Position numbers and translations under genes: made by a program. From CAZMGG01 sp964565715 (GTDB lineage Bacteria; Planctomycetota; UBA1135; UBA2386), in contig CAZMGG010000040.1 in assembly GCA_964565715.1 (NCBI GenBank), forward strand, positions 1 through 42,502: 42,502 nt of DNA, in the 5' to 3' direction. Positions 1 through 8,261 of this stretch are shown here, in pieces (positions within the stretch are counted from its first letter, which is position 1; each line of letters starts with the position of its first letter). Under the pieces are notes generated by a model. The model saw nothing but the letters and a program-made list of their open reading frames with translations. It was not told the DNA's origin and did not search any database.

Positions 1-1
1 C

Positions 2-538
2 GCCACGCCGCCGCCGCGCACGACCGGCATCAACCCCGGCATCTGCTCCAGCTACGTGTTCAGCCTGAAGCCCGGCGACAAGATCACCATCTCGGGTCCG
101 TACGGTGAGTTCCACATCAAGGACACCAAGAAGGAGATGATCTACATCGGCGGCGGCGCCGGCATGGCGCCCCTGCGCAGCCACATCTTCCACCTGTTCC
201 ACACCGAGAAGACCGACCGCAAGGTCAGCTACTGGTACGGGGCGCGCTCCAAGCGCGAGATGTTCTACACCGAGGAATTCGAGGCGATCGAGAAGGACTT
301 CCCGAACTTCAAGTACCACGTCGCCCTGTCGGAGCCGCTGCCCGAGGACAACTGGAAGGGCTACACCGGCTTCATCCACCAGGTGGTCTTCGACAACTAC
401 CTGAAGAACCACCCGAACGTCGACGAGATCGAGTTCTACCTGTGCGGGCCGCCGATGATGAACTCGGCGGTGCAGAAGATGCTGGCCGACATCGGCGTCG
501 AGCCGGACCAGATCGCCTTCGACGACTTCGGCGGCTAG
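2..538 (+). CDS. nqrF: Na+-translocating NADH:quinone reductase subunit F, C-terminal part (5' truncated)
   Basis: Open from the first complete codon at position 2 to TAG at 536-538; the N-terminal 2Fe-2S and most of the FAD domain lie outside the window. The 178 visible residues are the ferredoxin-reductase-like part: the ICSSYVFSLKPGDK stretch and GPYGEF of the flavin domain, the NADH-binding GGGAGMAPLRSH loop, a CGPPMMNSAV nucleotide-binding motif and the terminal DDFGG typical of NqrF. NqrF takes electrons from NADH and passes them through FAD and the 2Fe-2S centre into the membrane Na+ pump. Members are usually a little over 400 residues, so roughly 40 percent is present. It is presumably the last gene of an nqr operon entering from the left, since the next gene is convergent after 19 bp. 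NqrB and NqrC of this complex carry covalent FMN attached by ApbE, and an ApbE-like gene lies about 8 kb downstream. Confidence 0.95.
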   Translation, partial: ATPPPRTTGINPGICSSYVFSLKPGDKITISGPYGEFHIKDTKKEMIYIGGGAGMAPLRSHIFHLFHTEKTDRKVSYWYGARSKREMFYTEEFEAIEKDFPNFKYHVALSEPLPEDNWKGYTGFIHQVVFDNYLKNHPNVDEIEFYLCGPPMMNSAVQKMLADIGVEPDQIAFDDFGG

Positions 539-557
539 CAGGGCCGGGTGCCGCGGC

Positions 558-1589
558 TCAGTTGTCGCGGTAGGCCTTGTGGCAGGCCTTGCAGGTCTTG
601 CCGGCCTGGGCCACCAGCCGGCTGGCCCGGGCCACCGCGTCTGCCGCGTCCGGCCCGCCGCCGCGGACCGTCGCCAGCGCCGACACCAGTTCGGCGGCCT
701 CGCCGACGTTCGCCTCCAGCCACTGCCGGAAGTCGTCCTTGCCGTCCAGGTACGGCTTCGTCTCGAGGCAGCCGGTCAGCAGCGACTGCAGCTTCCTGGC
801 CTCGTTGAAGGCGTCGACGTCGGGGTGCGCCGGGTCGGCGGCGAACTCCCGCCGCGCGGCGTCCTTGAGGTTGTCCGCGACCCGGCCCAGGTCGACCATG
901 GCGGCGACGAAGCCGTCCGGGCGATGCGTCGACGGGAAGTCCCAGCGCAGGGCCTGGGTCTGCGCCGCCGCCGGCAGGGCGCTGGTGGCGATGGTCTGGT
1001 AGAGGCCCTCGTACTCCGCCGCGGTCCCCATCCACTGCCGCATCTCGGCGATGGCCTGTTGTCGCGAGACGCCGTCGACCAGGCAGCGGCCGAGGGCGGC
1101 GGCCGCCGGGCCCCGGTGCTTGCCATGGAAGCAGTGCACGTAGAACGGCCCCGGCAGCTCACGGAAGGTCTTGGCGATCCGCAGGGCCTCGTCGTCGGTG
1201 ATCCCCTTGTACTGGATCGGCACGTGCACGTAGAGCATGCCGTAGCGCTGGGCGGTGGCGACGTCGGGCGGCGAGCCGTCCACCGACAGGATCGTGCGCA
1301 CGCCGAGGCGCTGCAGTTCCGCGAACGCCGCCTCGCCGTGCGGCTCGCTGCCGGACACGAAGCGCTCGGACAGCCGGAAGACGTTGTGCAGGCCCGGCAG
1401 CTCGAGGGGGGTGGTGCTGGCCAGGGCCGGCTCGGCGGCGGCGGCGAAGGCCGAGCCGATGCCGGTGAGCGGCGGCGGCGCGGGCTCGGCCGCGGTGGCC
1501 GGGGGCCGGCCGCTGGCGCAGGCGACGATCACGGCGAGGCCGGTGGCGGCGGCAACGAGGGACAGGAGGCGGGTGCGCGGGACGTGCAT
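558..1589 (-). CDS. Lipoprotein with Cys-X5-Arg phosphatase domain fused to a cytochrome c'-like domain
   Basis: 343 residues from ATG at 1589; the frame is open further upstream, but this start gives a clean lipoprotein signal with lipobox IVAC (C24). Residues about 65-200 resemble dual-specificity/tyrosine phosphatases: the FRLSERFVSGSEP start, a GVRTILSVDG strand and the P-loop VHCFHGKHRGPAA with C153 and R159 as nucleophile and phosphate-binding Arg. Residues about 215-343 are helical and end with CKACHKAYR (C333-H337), the C-terminal single-heme motif layout of cytochrome c'/c-556 four-helix bundles. Both domains should be periplasmic. The phosphatase substrate is unknown and the domain could instead bind an anion. 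It is convergent with nqrF and divergent from the ABC-transporter/cytochrome operon. Domain assignments are firm by motif; the combined function is not known to me. Confidence 0.85.
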   Translation of the reverse strand: MHVPRTRLLSLVAAATGLAVIVACASGRPPATAAEPAPPPLTGIGSAFAAAAEPALASTTPLELPGLHNVFRLSERFVSGSEPHGEAAFAELQRLGVRTILSVDGSPPDVATAQRYGMLYVHVPIQYKGITDDEALRIAKTFRELPGPFYVHCFHGKHRGPAAAALGRCLVDGVSRQQAIAEMRQWMGTAAEYEGLYQTIATSALPAAAQTQALRWDFPSTHRPDGFVAAMVDLGRVADNLKDAARREFAADPAHPDVDAFNEARKLQSLLTGCLETKPYLDGKDDFRQWLEANVGEAAELVSALATVRGGGPDAADAVARASRLVAQAGKTCKACHKAYRDN

Positions 1590-1806
1590 GGTGATGCCAT
1601 GGGCAAGGCCCATGCCGCGCTCGGCGGGCGCGGCGTGGCCCGCGCCCCGCGGGCGCTTCGTGCCTCGCCCGTGGTGATGCCGTAACGTTTGCCGGCGCAC
1701 GGCCCTGCGCACGACGGCCCAGTTCGGCCCCTCGCCGCGGTCGGCCCGCCGGGAGCCGGCGGTTCCACCGGCAGGGCACGAGCCTTGCATTCCCGCGCCG
1801 CCACGC
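1590..1806. promoter_or_regulatory. Divergent intergenic region with inverted repeat
   Basis: 217 bp between the divergently transcribed phosphatase/cytochrome lipoprotein and the ABC operon, so it must hold both promoters. Directly upstream of the minus-strand start is a perfect 7-bp inverted repeat, CATGGGC-aag-GCCCATG (1598-1614), which could be an operator or a 5'-leader hairpin. A weak -10-like TAACGT lies at 1681-1686 on the plus strand. I see no convincing Fur box or sigma70 -35 element. Confidence 0.35.
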
Positions 1807-2835
1807 ATGCCCCGTCCCGCCCCGCGTCGTCAGCCTCGCTGGCGCTTCCTCGCCCTCGGCCTCTGGCCCGTTCTCGCCGCCTGCGGGCCGGTGCCCGACG
1901 TGACCGTCTACGTCGCCCTGGACCAGGAACACAGCGAGCGCCTGATCCGCCAGTGCGAGCAGGACACCGGGCTGCGCATCGATGCCCGCTTCGACACCGA
2001 GGGCACCAAGACCGTCGGCCTCGTCACCGCGATCCTCGAGGAGCGGGCCCGGCCGCGCTGCGATGTCTTCTGGAACAACGAGCTGGCTCACACCGTGCGG
2101 CTCCAGCAGAAGGGCGCCCTGCAGCCGCATGTGTCGCCGAACGGCGAGGCGATCCCGGCGCGCTGGAAGGACCCCGCCGGCCACTGGCACGGCTTCGCCG
2201 CCCGCGCCCGCGTGATCATCGTCAACAAGACCCTGCTGCCGGATCCGGCGGAGTGGCCCTCCAGCATCTGGGACCTGACCCAGCCGAAGTGGCGCGGGCG
2301 CTGCGCCATCGCCCGGCCGCTCACCGGCACCACGCTCACGCACTTCACGGCGCTGCGGCAGGCGCTCGGCGAGCCGGAGTTCGCCCGCCTGCTCGACGGC
2401 ATCCTGCAGAACGACGTGCAGCTGCTGGCCAGCAACGGCGCCACCATGCGGCAGGTGGCCGAGGGGCGGCTGCACTGGGCGCTCACCGACACCGATGACT
2501 ACCACGTGGCGCTGCAGAAGGGCCACCCGGTCGGCGTCGTCTTCCCGGACCAGCAGCCCGACGGGATCGGCACCATGCTGATCCCCAACTCGGTGGCGAT
2601 CGTCGCCNNNNNNNNNNAAGCGGCCCGCAGGCTGGTCGACTGGATCCTGCGCACCGAGACCGAGGCGCTGCTGGCGGCGGCGAAGTCGGCGCAGATCCCG
2701 CTGCGCGGCGGCGTCGCCGGGCCGGCCGAATCCTCGATCCTGGGCGTCGACGCGTTCCGCGCCATGGCCTGGGATCCGGCCGCGGTGGGTCGGGACCTCG
2801 AGGCCGCCGCGGCGGCCTTCCAGAAGCGGTTCTGA
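1807..2835 (+). CDS. Fe(III)-type ABC transporter substrate-binding lipoprotein (contains assembly gap)
   Basis: 342 codons counting the gap; ATG at 1807. Signal with lipobox LAAC (C26), so a lipoprotein. The mature part begins VTVYVALDQEHSERLI and continues with DTEGTKTVGLV, CDVFWNNE and GFAARARVIIVNK, the pattern of the periplasmic iron(III)/2-aminoethylphosphonate-type binding proteins (FutA/FbpA/PhnS relatives). The fused double permease and ATPase follow at once, completing an importer. Ten Ns at 2608-2617 lie where the family usually has a Gly-x-x-His-Pro-Glu-like turn before AARRLVDW; the frame is kept on both sides. Iron is the likeliest ligand by family, but 2-aminoethylphosphonate or another anion cannot be excluded. 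The cytochrome genes in the same run fit iron better. Confidence 0.85.
   Translation: MPRPAPRRQPRWRFLALGLWPVLAACGPVPDVTVYVALDQEHSERLIRQCEQDTGLRIDARFDTEGTKTVGLVTAILEERARPRCDVFWNNELAHTVRLQQKGALQPHVSPNGEAIPARWKDPAGHWHGFAARARVIIVNKTLLPDPAEWPSSIWDLTQPKWRGRCAIARPLTGTTLTHFTALRQALGEPEFARLLDGILQNDVQLLASNGATMRQVAEGRLHWALTDTDDYHVALQKGHPVGVVFPDQQPDGIGTMLIPNSVAIVAXXXXAARRLVDWILRTETEALLAAAKSAQIPLRGGVAGPAESSILGVDAFRAMAWDPAAVGRDLEAAAAAFQKRF
2608..2617. other. Assembly gap (10 N)
   Basis: A run of exactly ten Ns inside the substrate-binding-protein gene. The reading frame is continuous across it as written, but ten is a common placeholder length, so the true size is unknown. Confidence 0.99.
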
Positions 2836-2836
2836 C

Positions 2837-4444
2837 GTGGCCGACCGCTGGCTCGCCCGGACCCCGCTGCTGCTGGCGGCGCTGCTGTTCCTCGCCTTCG
2901 TCGCGGCCCCGCTGCTGGCGATGTACCTGCCGACCCTGCGCACGGCCGACGGCGGCCTCGGCCTCGGCCTCTACCAGGACCTGCTGGGCGATCCGAACGA
3001 CCGGCGCGAGCTCGGCAACTCGCTGCTGCTGGGCCTCGCCTGCGCCGGCGTGGCGCTGCTGCTCGGCGGCGGCTTCGCCTGGCTGACGGTGGCCACCGAC
3101 CTGCCGGCGGGCCGCTGGCTGTGCCCGCTCGGCGTGCTGCCGCTGGTGGTGCCGCCGATCCTGGTGGCGATGGGTTTCGCCGACCTCTGGCCAGTGGCGG
3201 GCTTCTGGCCCTGCGCCCTGCTGCTCGGCATCGCGTTCGCGCCGTTCGTCGCCGTGCTCGCGGCCCGCGGCCTGCGCGCCGCCGACGGCCGACCCTACGA
3301 GGCGGCGCTGCTGGCCCGCGGCCGCGTCCGCGCCGAACTGCTGCTGCTGCGCACGGTCCTGCCCGAACTGCTGGCCGGCGCCTTCCTGGCCTTCCTGTTC
3401 GCGGTGGCCGAACGCGGCGTGCCGGAGTTCCTCACGGTGAAGGGCAAGACCTGGCACACCTACGCCGAGGGCGTGTTCCGCCGCTGGTCGCTGCGCGCCA
3501 CCGGGGTCGCGCCGGAGCAGGTGCAGAGCCCGGTGGTGGCGGCGGTGCCGCTGGTGGTGGTGATCGGCGTGGCCCTCGGTCTCGCCCTCTGGCTGCGGGC
3601 CCGGGCGGGCGGGCGCGCCGCGGTGCCGTTGCCGGTGCGGCCGCTCGGGCGCCTGCGCTGGCCGGCCCTGGCCCTGCCGATGGTCTACCTCACCGCCGGC
3701 GTGGGCCTGCCGGTGGTGGTGATGGCGCGCTGGGCGATGGGCTCCACCCAGGTGGTCGAGCCGATGTCGCTGGAACGGCTGCGGCAGAGCTTCGCGCTGG
3801 CCCTGCAGCAGGCCGGCCATGACCTCGGCACCACGGTGCTGGTGGCGGTGGCGGCGGCGCTGCTGTGCCTCGGCTGGGGCCTGCCGCTGGCCTGGTCCGC
3901 GGCCCGCGGCCGGCCATGGCTGGAGCACCTGGCGGTGCTGCCGCTGGCGGTGCCGGCGGTGCTGCTGGGCATGGGCTTCGTGCACGCGTTCAACGGGCCG
4001 CACGTGGCAGGCGTCTACGCCGCGACCTTCGACTTCTACGACTCGCCGGCGATCCTGGTCTGCGCCTACGCGGCGCGCTTCCTGCCGTTCGCGGTGCTGA
4101 CCCTGGCCGGCCAGGCGCGGCGGCTGCCGCCGTCGATGGCGGACGCGGCGCTGCTGTCGGGCCGTGGCGCCGTGGCCCGCGGTCTCCGCATCCACCTGCC
4201 GCTGCTGCTGCCGGCCATGACCTCGGCGGCGGTGCTGCTGTTCGTGCTGGGCCTGCGCGAGCTGGACACCGCGGTGCTGCTGCCGGCGGGGAACGACACC
4301 GTCGTGCGGCGGCTCAGCAACGTCGTCCACTTCGGCGGCGAGGACGTCGGCGGCGCGCTGGCCCTGCTGCTGCTGCTGATCGCCGCCCTGGTGCCGGGCC
4401 TGGTCGTGCTGGCCACCGGCCGCCGCCTGCAATCGCTATCGTGA
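2837..4444 (+). CDS. Fe(III)-type ABC transporter, fused double permease
   Basis: 535 residues from GTG at 2837, one base after the stop of the binding protein. About twelve hydrophobic segments form two homologous halves, the layout of FbpB/AfuB/SfuB-type iron permeases and relatives. Each half has an EAA-type cytoplasmic loop that docks on the ATPase: YEAALLARGRVRAELLLLR in the first half and DAALLSGRGAVARGLRIHLP in the second. Between the halves is an Arg-rich cytoplasmic linker near residues 250-275. It should form the membrane channel for the ligand delivered by the lipoprotein upstream and be driven by the ATPase downstream. The GTG start is chosen because it sits beside the previous stop and precedes the first membrane segment by only a few residues. 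Confidence 0.9.
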   Translation: MADRWLARTPLLLAALLFLAFVAAPLLAMYLPTLRTADGGLGLGLYQDLLGDPNDRRELGNSLLLGLACAGVALLLGGGFAWLTVATDLPAGRWLCPLGVLPLVVPPILVAMGFADLWPVAGFWPCALLLGIAFAPFVAVLAARGLRAADGRPYEAALLARGRVRAELLLLRTVLPELLAGAFLAFLFAVAERGVPEFLTVKGKTWHTYAEGVFRRWSLRATGVAPEQVQSPVVAAVPLVVVIGVALGLALWLRARAGGRAAVPLPVRPLGRLRWPALALPMVYLTAGVGLPVVVMARWAMGSTQVVEPMSLERLRQSFALALQQAGHDLGTTVLVAVAAALLCLGWGLPLAWSAARGRPWLEHLAVLPLAVPAVLLGMGFVHAFNGPHVAGVYAATFDFYDSPAILVCAYAARFLPFAVLTLAGQARRLPPSMADAALLSGRGAVARGLRIHLPLLLPAMTSAAVLLFVLGLRELDTAVLLPAGNDTVVRRLSNVVHFGGEDVGGALALLLLLIAALVPGLVVLATGRRLQSLS

Positions 4445-4457
4445 CCCGCTTCCTGCC

Positions 4458-5192
4458 ATGACCGACCTGCGCATCGATCGACTGACCCTGCAACGACGCC
4501 CGGGCTTCCGCCTCGGACCGCTCTCGCTGCACATCCGCGGTGACCGGCGCACGGCGCTGGTCGGGCCGTCGGGCTCCGGCAAGACCACGCTGCTGCGCCT
4601 GCTCGCCGGGCTCGAGCGCGCCGACGACGGCCACCTCTGGTTCGGCGACCAGCTCGCTACCGACGGTCGCCGGCTGCCGCTGCCGCCGGAGCGCCGCCAG
4701 ATCGGCTTCGTGTTCCAGGACGGCGGCCTGTGGCCGCACCTGGACGCCGCCGGGCACCTGCGCTTCTGCAATCCGCGGCTGCCGGCCAGCGGCATCACCG
4801 CCCTACTCGAACGGGTGGGCCTCGGCGGCCTGGAACACCGGCGTCCGCAGCAGCTGTCCGGCGGCGAGCAGCAGCGGCTGGCCCTGGCCCGGGCGCTGGT
4901 CGGCGATGCCCGCTGGCTCCTGCTCGACGAGCCGCTGCACTCGGTGGACGTGCACCTGCGTGCCGAACTGGCGGCGCTGATCCGCGAGTGCGCCGACGAA
5001 CGCGGCCTCGGCCTCGTGCTGGTCACCCACGACCGCGACGAGGCGCTGGCGCTGGCCGAGGACCTGGTGGTGATGCGGGCCGGCCAGGTGGAGGCGTCCG
5101 GCCCGGCGGCGGAGCTGCGGGCGGCGCCGCCGACGCCGTTCTGCAGCGCCTTTCTCGGCACCGTGGCGCCCCGCGCCGGGAGGCTCGGATGA
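4458..5192 (+). CDS. ABC transporter ATP-binding protein (Fe(III)-type importer)
   Basis: 244 residues with a complete nucleotide-binding domain: Walker A GPSGSGKT (residues 36-43), a Q-loop in FVFQDGG, signature LSGGEQQ (from residue 133), Walker B LLLDEP (D157, E158) and the switch histidine in VTHDRDEA (H191). It energises the adjacent permease. The length is short compared with many Fbp/Pot-type ATPases, which carry a C-terminal TOBE-like regulatory domain; only a short tail follows the H-loop here, so that domain is absent. The D-loop reads HSVD rather than the usual SALD, a mild divergence. The stop overlaps the start of the pentaheme cytochrome by 4 bp (ATGA), arguing that transport and the cytochrome are made together. 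Confidence 0.95.
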   Translation: MTDLRIDRLTLQRRPGFRLGPLSLHIRGDRRTALVGPSGSGKTTLLRLLAGLERADDGHLWFGDQLATDGRRLPLPPERRQIGFVFQDGGLWPHLDAAGHLRFCNPRLPASGITALLERVGLGGLEHRRPQQLSGGEQQRLALARALVGDARWLLLDEPLHSVDVHLRAELAALIRECADERGLGLVLVTHDRDEALALAEDLVVMRAGQVEASGPAAELRAAPPTPFCSAFLGTVAPRAGRLG

Positions 5193-6202
5193 CCGTCGGC
5201 GCGCGCCTCGCGCTGCTCGCCGCGCTCGTGCTCGGGCTGGTGGCGGTCTTCACCTGGCTGTCCGGCGGCGGCCGGGCCGCGTCGTCCGACGCCGCCGACG
5301 GCGGCGCCGTTGCTCCGGTCCGCTTCCAGTCCGGCGCCGAGTGCCGGGAATGCCACCAGGACGTCTGGGACGAGTGGCACGGCAGCCATCACCAGATCAG
5401 CTACCTGAACCCGGAGGTGCGCGCGCTCAGCGACGACTTCCGCAACAAGGATTGCCAGGCCTGCCACCTGCCGCGGCCGGTGAGCATCACCGGCTACGGC
5501 CAGCGCGTGCTGCCGCGGCAGACGCATCCCGAGGAGGGCGTGAGCTGCCTGTCCTGCCACCAGGACGTGGACGGCGCGATCCTCGGTCGCAACGCCGCGC
5601 CGGACGCGCCTTGTCGCGTGCGGCAGAGCGCCGCGTTCACCACCGCCGACATGTGCGCGAGCTGCCACAACCAGCACACGACCACCGACCAGTGGCGGGC
5701 GTCCAGCTACGCGGCCCAGGGCATCACCTGCAACGACTGCCACATGCCCGAGGTGGCGCGGCAGCGGCCCGGCGGCGGCACCCGCACCGGCCGTTCGCAC
5801 GTCTATCCCGGCGCCCACGACGCGGCGATGCTGAAGCGCGCCGGCCGCTTCGAGCTCACCCGCGACGGCGACCACGTCGTGCTGGCGCTGACCAACGTCG
5901 GCGCCGGCCACAACTTCCCCACCGAGGAACGGCACCGCGCGGTCGACCTGGAGGTGCGCTTCGTCCAGCCGGACGGCAGCGCCGGGTCCTGGCAGCGCGC
6001 CCACCGCTGCCGGCAGCCCTACCGCGACGAGCCCGGCGAGGACACCCAGCTCCCCGCCGGCCAGACCGTCACCGCCCGGGTGCCGATCCCGGCGGGCGCG
6101 GTGCGCGCCGAGGCGCGGCTGTGGTACCGGTTGACGCCGTTCGTCGGCGACGATGACCCGCGCAGCACCCTGCTGGCCGAACAGGCCCTGGAGCTGCGAT
6201 GA
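5189..6202 (+). CDS. Membrane-anchored pentaheme cytochrome c (cytochrome c554-like)
   Basis: 337 residues from ATG at 5189, overlapping the ATPase stop. An N-terminal hydrophobic segment (about residues 4-24) with no following Cys lipobox acts as signal anchor. Five CXXCH heme sites follow: C52-H56, C89-H93, C120-H124, C156-H160 and C181-H185. The first, CRECHQDVWDEWHGSHH, has the W-x-x-S-x-H spacing seen in cytochrome c554-type multiheme modules. After the hemes comes a beta-rich domain of about 130 residues (LTNVGAGHNFPTEERHR onward) without heme motifs. It should transfer electrons at the outer face of the cytoplasmic membrane. Partners are not identifiable from sequence; the surrounding iron-type importer and ApbE-like protein suggest metal reduction or another periplasmic redox step. 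Heme count and location are secure, the role is inference. Confidence 0.9.
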   Translation: MTVGARLALLAALVLGLVAVFTWLSGGGRAASSDAADGGAVAPVRFQSGAECRECHQDVWDEWHGSHHQISYLNPEVRALSDDFRNKDCQACHLPRPVSITGYGQRVLPRQTHPEEGVSCLSCHQDVDGAILGRNAAPDAPCRVRQSAAFTTADMCASCHNQHTTTDQWRASSYAAQGITCNDCHMPEVARQRPGGGTRTGRSHVYPGAHDAAMLKRAGRFELTRDGDHVVLALTNVGAGHNFPTEERHRAVDLEVRFVQPDGSAGSWQRAHRCRQPYRDEPGEDTQLPAGQTVTARVPIPAGAVRAEARLWYRLTPFVGDDDPRSTLLAEQALELR

Positions 6203-7437
6203 GGACGGGCGCCAGCCTCGCCCTGCTGCTGCTCCTGGGCTGCGGCGATGCGTCGGGGCGCGAGCCCCGGCCGCCGGAGCCGCCGCCGCTGCGTCTGCAG
6301 CCCACCCTGCCTTCGCTGCAGGAAATCGCCGCGGAGGCCCCGCCGCCGCCGGCGGAGCGGCTGGCCCAACTCCTCGATCTGGGGCGCACCGCCTTCGAGG
6401 AGCACGGTGACGCCCGGCTGGCCGCCCGCTGCCGCGCATCGCTGCTGGCGGAACCCGACGCCGGCTGGGCCCTGGAGCAGCTCCTGCTGCACGACGTGCC
6501 GGCGGTGCGCAGCCAGGCCGCGTTCGCGCTGGCCGAGAGCAACGCCCGCACCGCGGTGATCGCGCTGGCCCTGCGGCCCAAGTACGAACGTGACCCGCTG
6601 GTGCTGGTCTGGATCGCCGACGCGCTGGCCACCCTGGGCAGCGGTGCCGGCCTCGAACTGCTGGCCGCGGCCATGGACCAGGAGGCGACGGCGCAGCAGG
6701 CCGGCGCCCAGGCCATCGCGATCCTCAGGCGTGCCGGTCACGAGGTCGCCGAGACGCCGACCTGGCAGGACCTGCAGGCGGGCCTGCGCCGGCTCGACGA
6801 CCACTGGCGGCAGCACGGCGAACTGCCCGGCGTCCCGCCGCCGGATGCCGCCACCGCGGCCGTTCTCCAGGCCCGCGTCGCCCAGCGGCTGCTGGTGCTG
6901 CCGGAGTTCCAGCTCCGGCCGGTGGACGACACGCGCTTCTCGCTCGCGCGGTGCGGCACCCTGGCGGTGCCCCTGCTGCGCCGTTGCCTGTCGGCCGAGG
7001 AGCCCTACCTGCGCAGCCACGCGCTGGAAGTGGTGGGCGAACTGGGGCCCGCCGCCGGCACCGCCGCGCCGGAGCTGCTGCCGCTGCTGCGCGATCCGCT
7101 GTCCCGGGTCGATGCGGCCCGGGCCCTGGCGCGGATCGGGGCTGCGGCCGCGGCGCCGCTGCTGCGGCCGTGGCTCGCCAGTCCCGAGATCGAACTGCGC
7201 GCCGCCGCCGCCGGCGCGCTCGGGCTGCTGGGCGACCGTGCCGCCGAGCCGCGCCTGCTGGCGATGATGCGGGATCCGGCCGAGGCGATGGACGTGCGGG
7301 TGATGGCGGCGTTCAGCCTGGCGGTGTTCGAGCGCGCGCCGCCGGGCATCGGCTTCCTGCGGGAGCGGCTCGCGGCCGAGGACTACCACGCGCCGACCGT
7401 GCGCGAACTGCTGGACCGCGCCGCCGCCGGGCGGTGA
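6199..7437 (+). CDS. HEAT-repeat lipoprotein
   Basis: 412 residues; ATG overlaps the cytochrome stop by 4 bp. The signal ends in lipobox LLGC (C15), followed by a Pro-rich linker. Most of the rest consists of short helical pairs rich in Ala, Leu and Glu with repeated patterns such as VRSQAAFALAESNARTAV, YLRSHALEVVGELGPAA, SRVDAARALARIGAAA and IELRAAAAGALGLLGDRAA, that is, HEAT/PBS-lyase-like repeats. Such solenoids serve as protein-binding scaffolds. Located between a cytochrome and other exported proteins, it may hold a periplasmic complex together. No catalytic motif is visible. Confidence 0.8.
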   Translation: MRTGASLALLLLLGCGDASGREPRPPEPPPLRLQPTLPSLQEIAAEAPPPPAERLAQLLDLGRTAFEEHGDARLAARCRASLLAEPDAGWALEQLLLHDVPAVRSQAAFALAESNARTAVIALALRPKYERDPLVLVWIADALATLGSGAGLELLAAAMDQEATAQQAGAQAIAILRRAGHEVAETPTWQDLQAGLRRLDDHWRQHGELPGVPPPDAATAAVLQARVAQRLLVLPEFQLRPVDDTRFSLARCGTLAVPLLRRCLSAEEPYLRSHALEVVGELGPAAGTAAPELLPLLRDPLSRVDAARALARIGAAAAAPLLRPWLASPEIELRAAAAGALGLLGDRAAEPRLLAMMRDPAEAMDVRVMAAFSLAVFERAPPGIGFLRERLAAEDYHAPTVRELLDRAAAGR

Positions 7438-7448
7438 AGTGGCGGGTC

Positions 7449-8261
7449 ATGGGTCCGTGTCCCCGGCGCCACGCCATCCTGCTCGTCTGCCTGCTGTCGC
7501 TGCTGCTGGCTTCCTGCGCCAGCACCGGCGCGCTGGCGCCGCGCACCGTGCGCGTGCTCTCCTACAACATCCGCCATGGCCGCGGCATGGACGGCGCGAT
7601 CGACCTGCCGCGGATCGCCGCGGTGATCACCGCCCTGCAGCCGGACCTGGTGGCGCTGCAGGAGGTGGACCAGGGCACCACCCGCAGCGGCGGCCTGGAC
7701 CAGGCCGCCGAACTGGGCCGCCTGTGCGGCATGCACGCCGTGTTCGGCAAGGCGATGGACCATCAGGGCGGCGGCTACGGCGAGGCGGTGCTGTCGCGGT
7801 GGCCGATCCGCCGCAGCGAGGTGCTGCCGCTGCCGGCGAGCGCCGGCTTCGAGCCGCGGGCGGCGATGATGATCGAGGTCGACGTCGGCGGCCTGCCGCT
7901 GCGCTTCCTCGGCACGCACCTCGATCATCAGGCGACCGCCGAACGCCGCCGGCAGATCGGCGTGCTGAACGCGCGCTTCCCCGACTTCGCGCCGACGATC
8001 CTGGCCGGCGACTTGAACGCCGGGCCGGCCAGCGAGGAGTACCAGGACCTGCGCGGGTCCTGGCATGACTTCGCCGATGGCCACGGCGCCGGCACCTACC
8101 CGGCCGACGCGCCGGTGAGGCGCATCGACTACGTGCTGGTCCGGCCGGCCTCGCGGTTCCAGCTGGCCGACTACCGCGTGGTGGACGAACGGCTGGCCTC
8201 GGACCATCGGCCGGTGTGGATGGTGCTCGATCTGCTGCCGCCGCCGAGGACCGTGGAATGA
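7449..8261 (+). CDS. Endonuclease/exonuclease/phosphatase-fold lipoprotein
   Basis: 270 residues from ATG 7449; an in-frame GTG at 7434 that overlaps the previous stop (GTGA) is an alternative giving five more residues. Lipobox LASC places the lipid on C23. The EEP superfamily motifs are all present in order: VLSYNIRHGRG, VALQEVD (metal-binding Glu), GTHLDH, LAGDLNAGP (catalytic Asp-x-Asn), RIDYVLV and a terminal SDHRPV (Asp-His). This predicts a Mg-dependent phosphodiesterase/phosphatase outside the cytoplasmic membrane. Substrates in this family include nucleic acids, inositol phosphates and phospholipids, and sequence does not decide among them. Tight packing ties it to the same transcript as the cytochrome and ApbE-like genes. 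Confidence 0.85.
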   Translation: MGPCPRRHAILLVCLLSLLLASCASTGALAPRTVRVLSYNIRHGRGMDGAIDLPRIAAVITALQPDLVALQEVDQGTTRSGGLDQAAELGRLCGMHAVFGKAMDHQGGGYGEAVLSRWPIRRSEVLPLPASAGFEPRAAMMIEVDVGGLPLRFLGTHLDHQATAERRRQIGVLNARFPDFAPTILAGDLNAGPASEEYQDLRGSWHDFADGHGAGTYPADAPVRRIDYVLVRPASRFQLADYRVVDERLASDHRPVWMVLDLLPPPRTVE

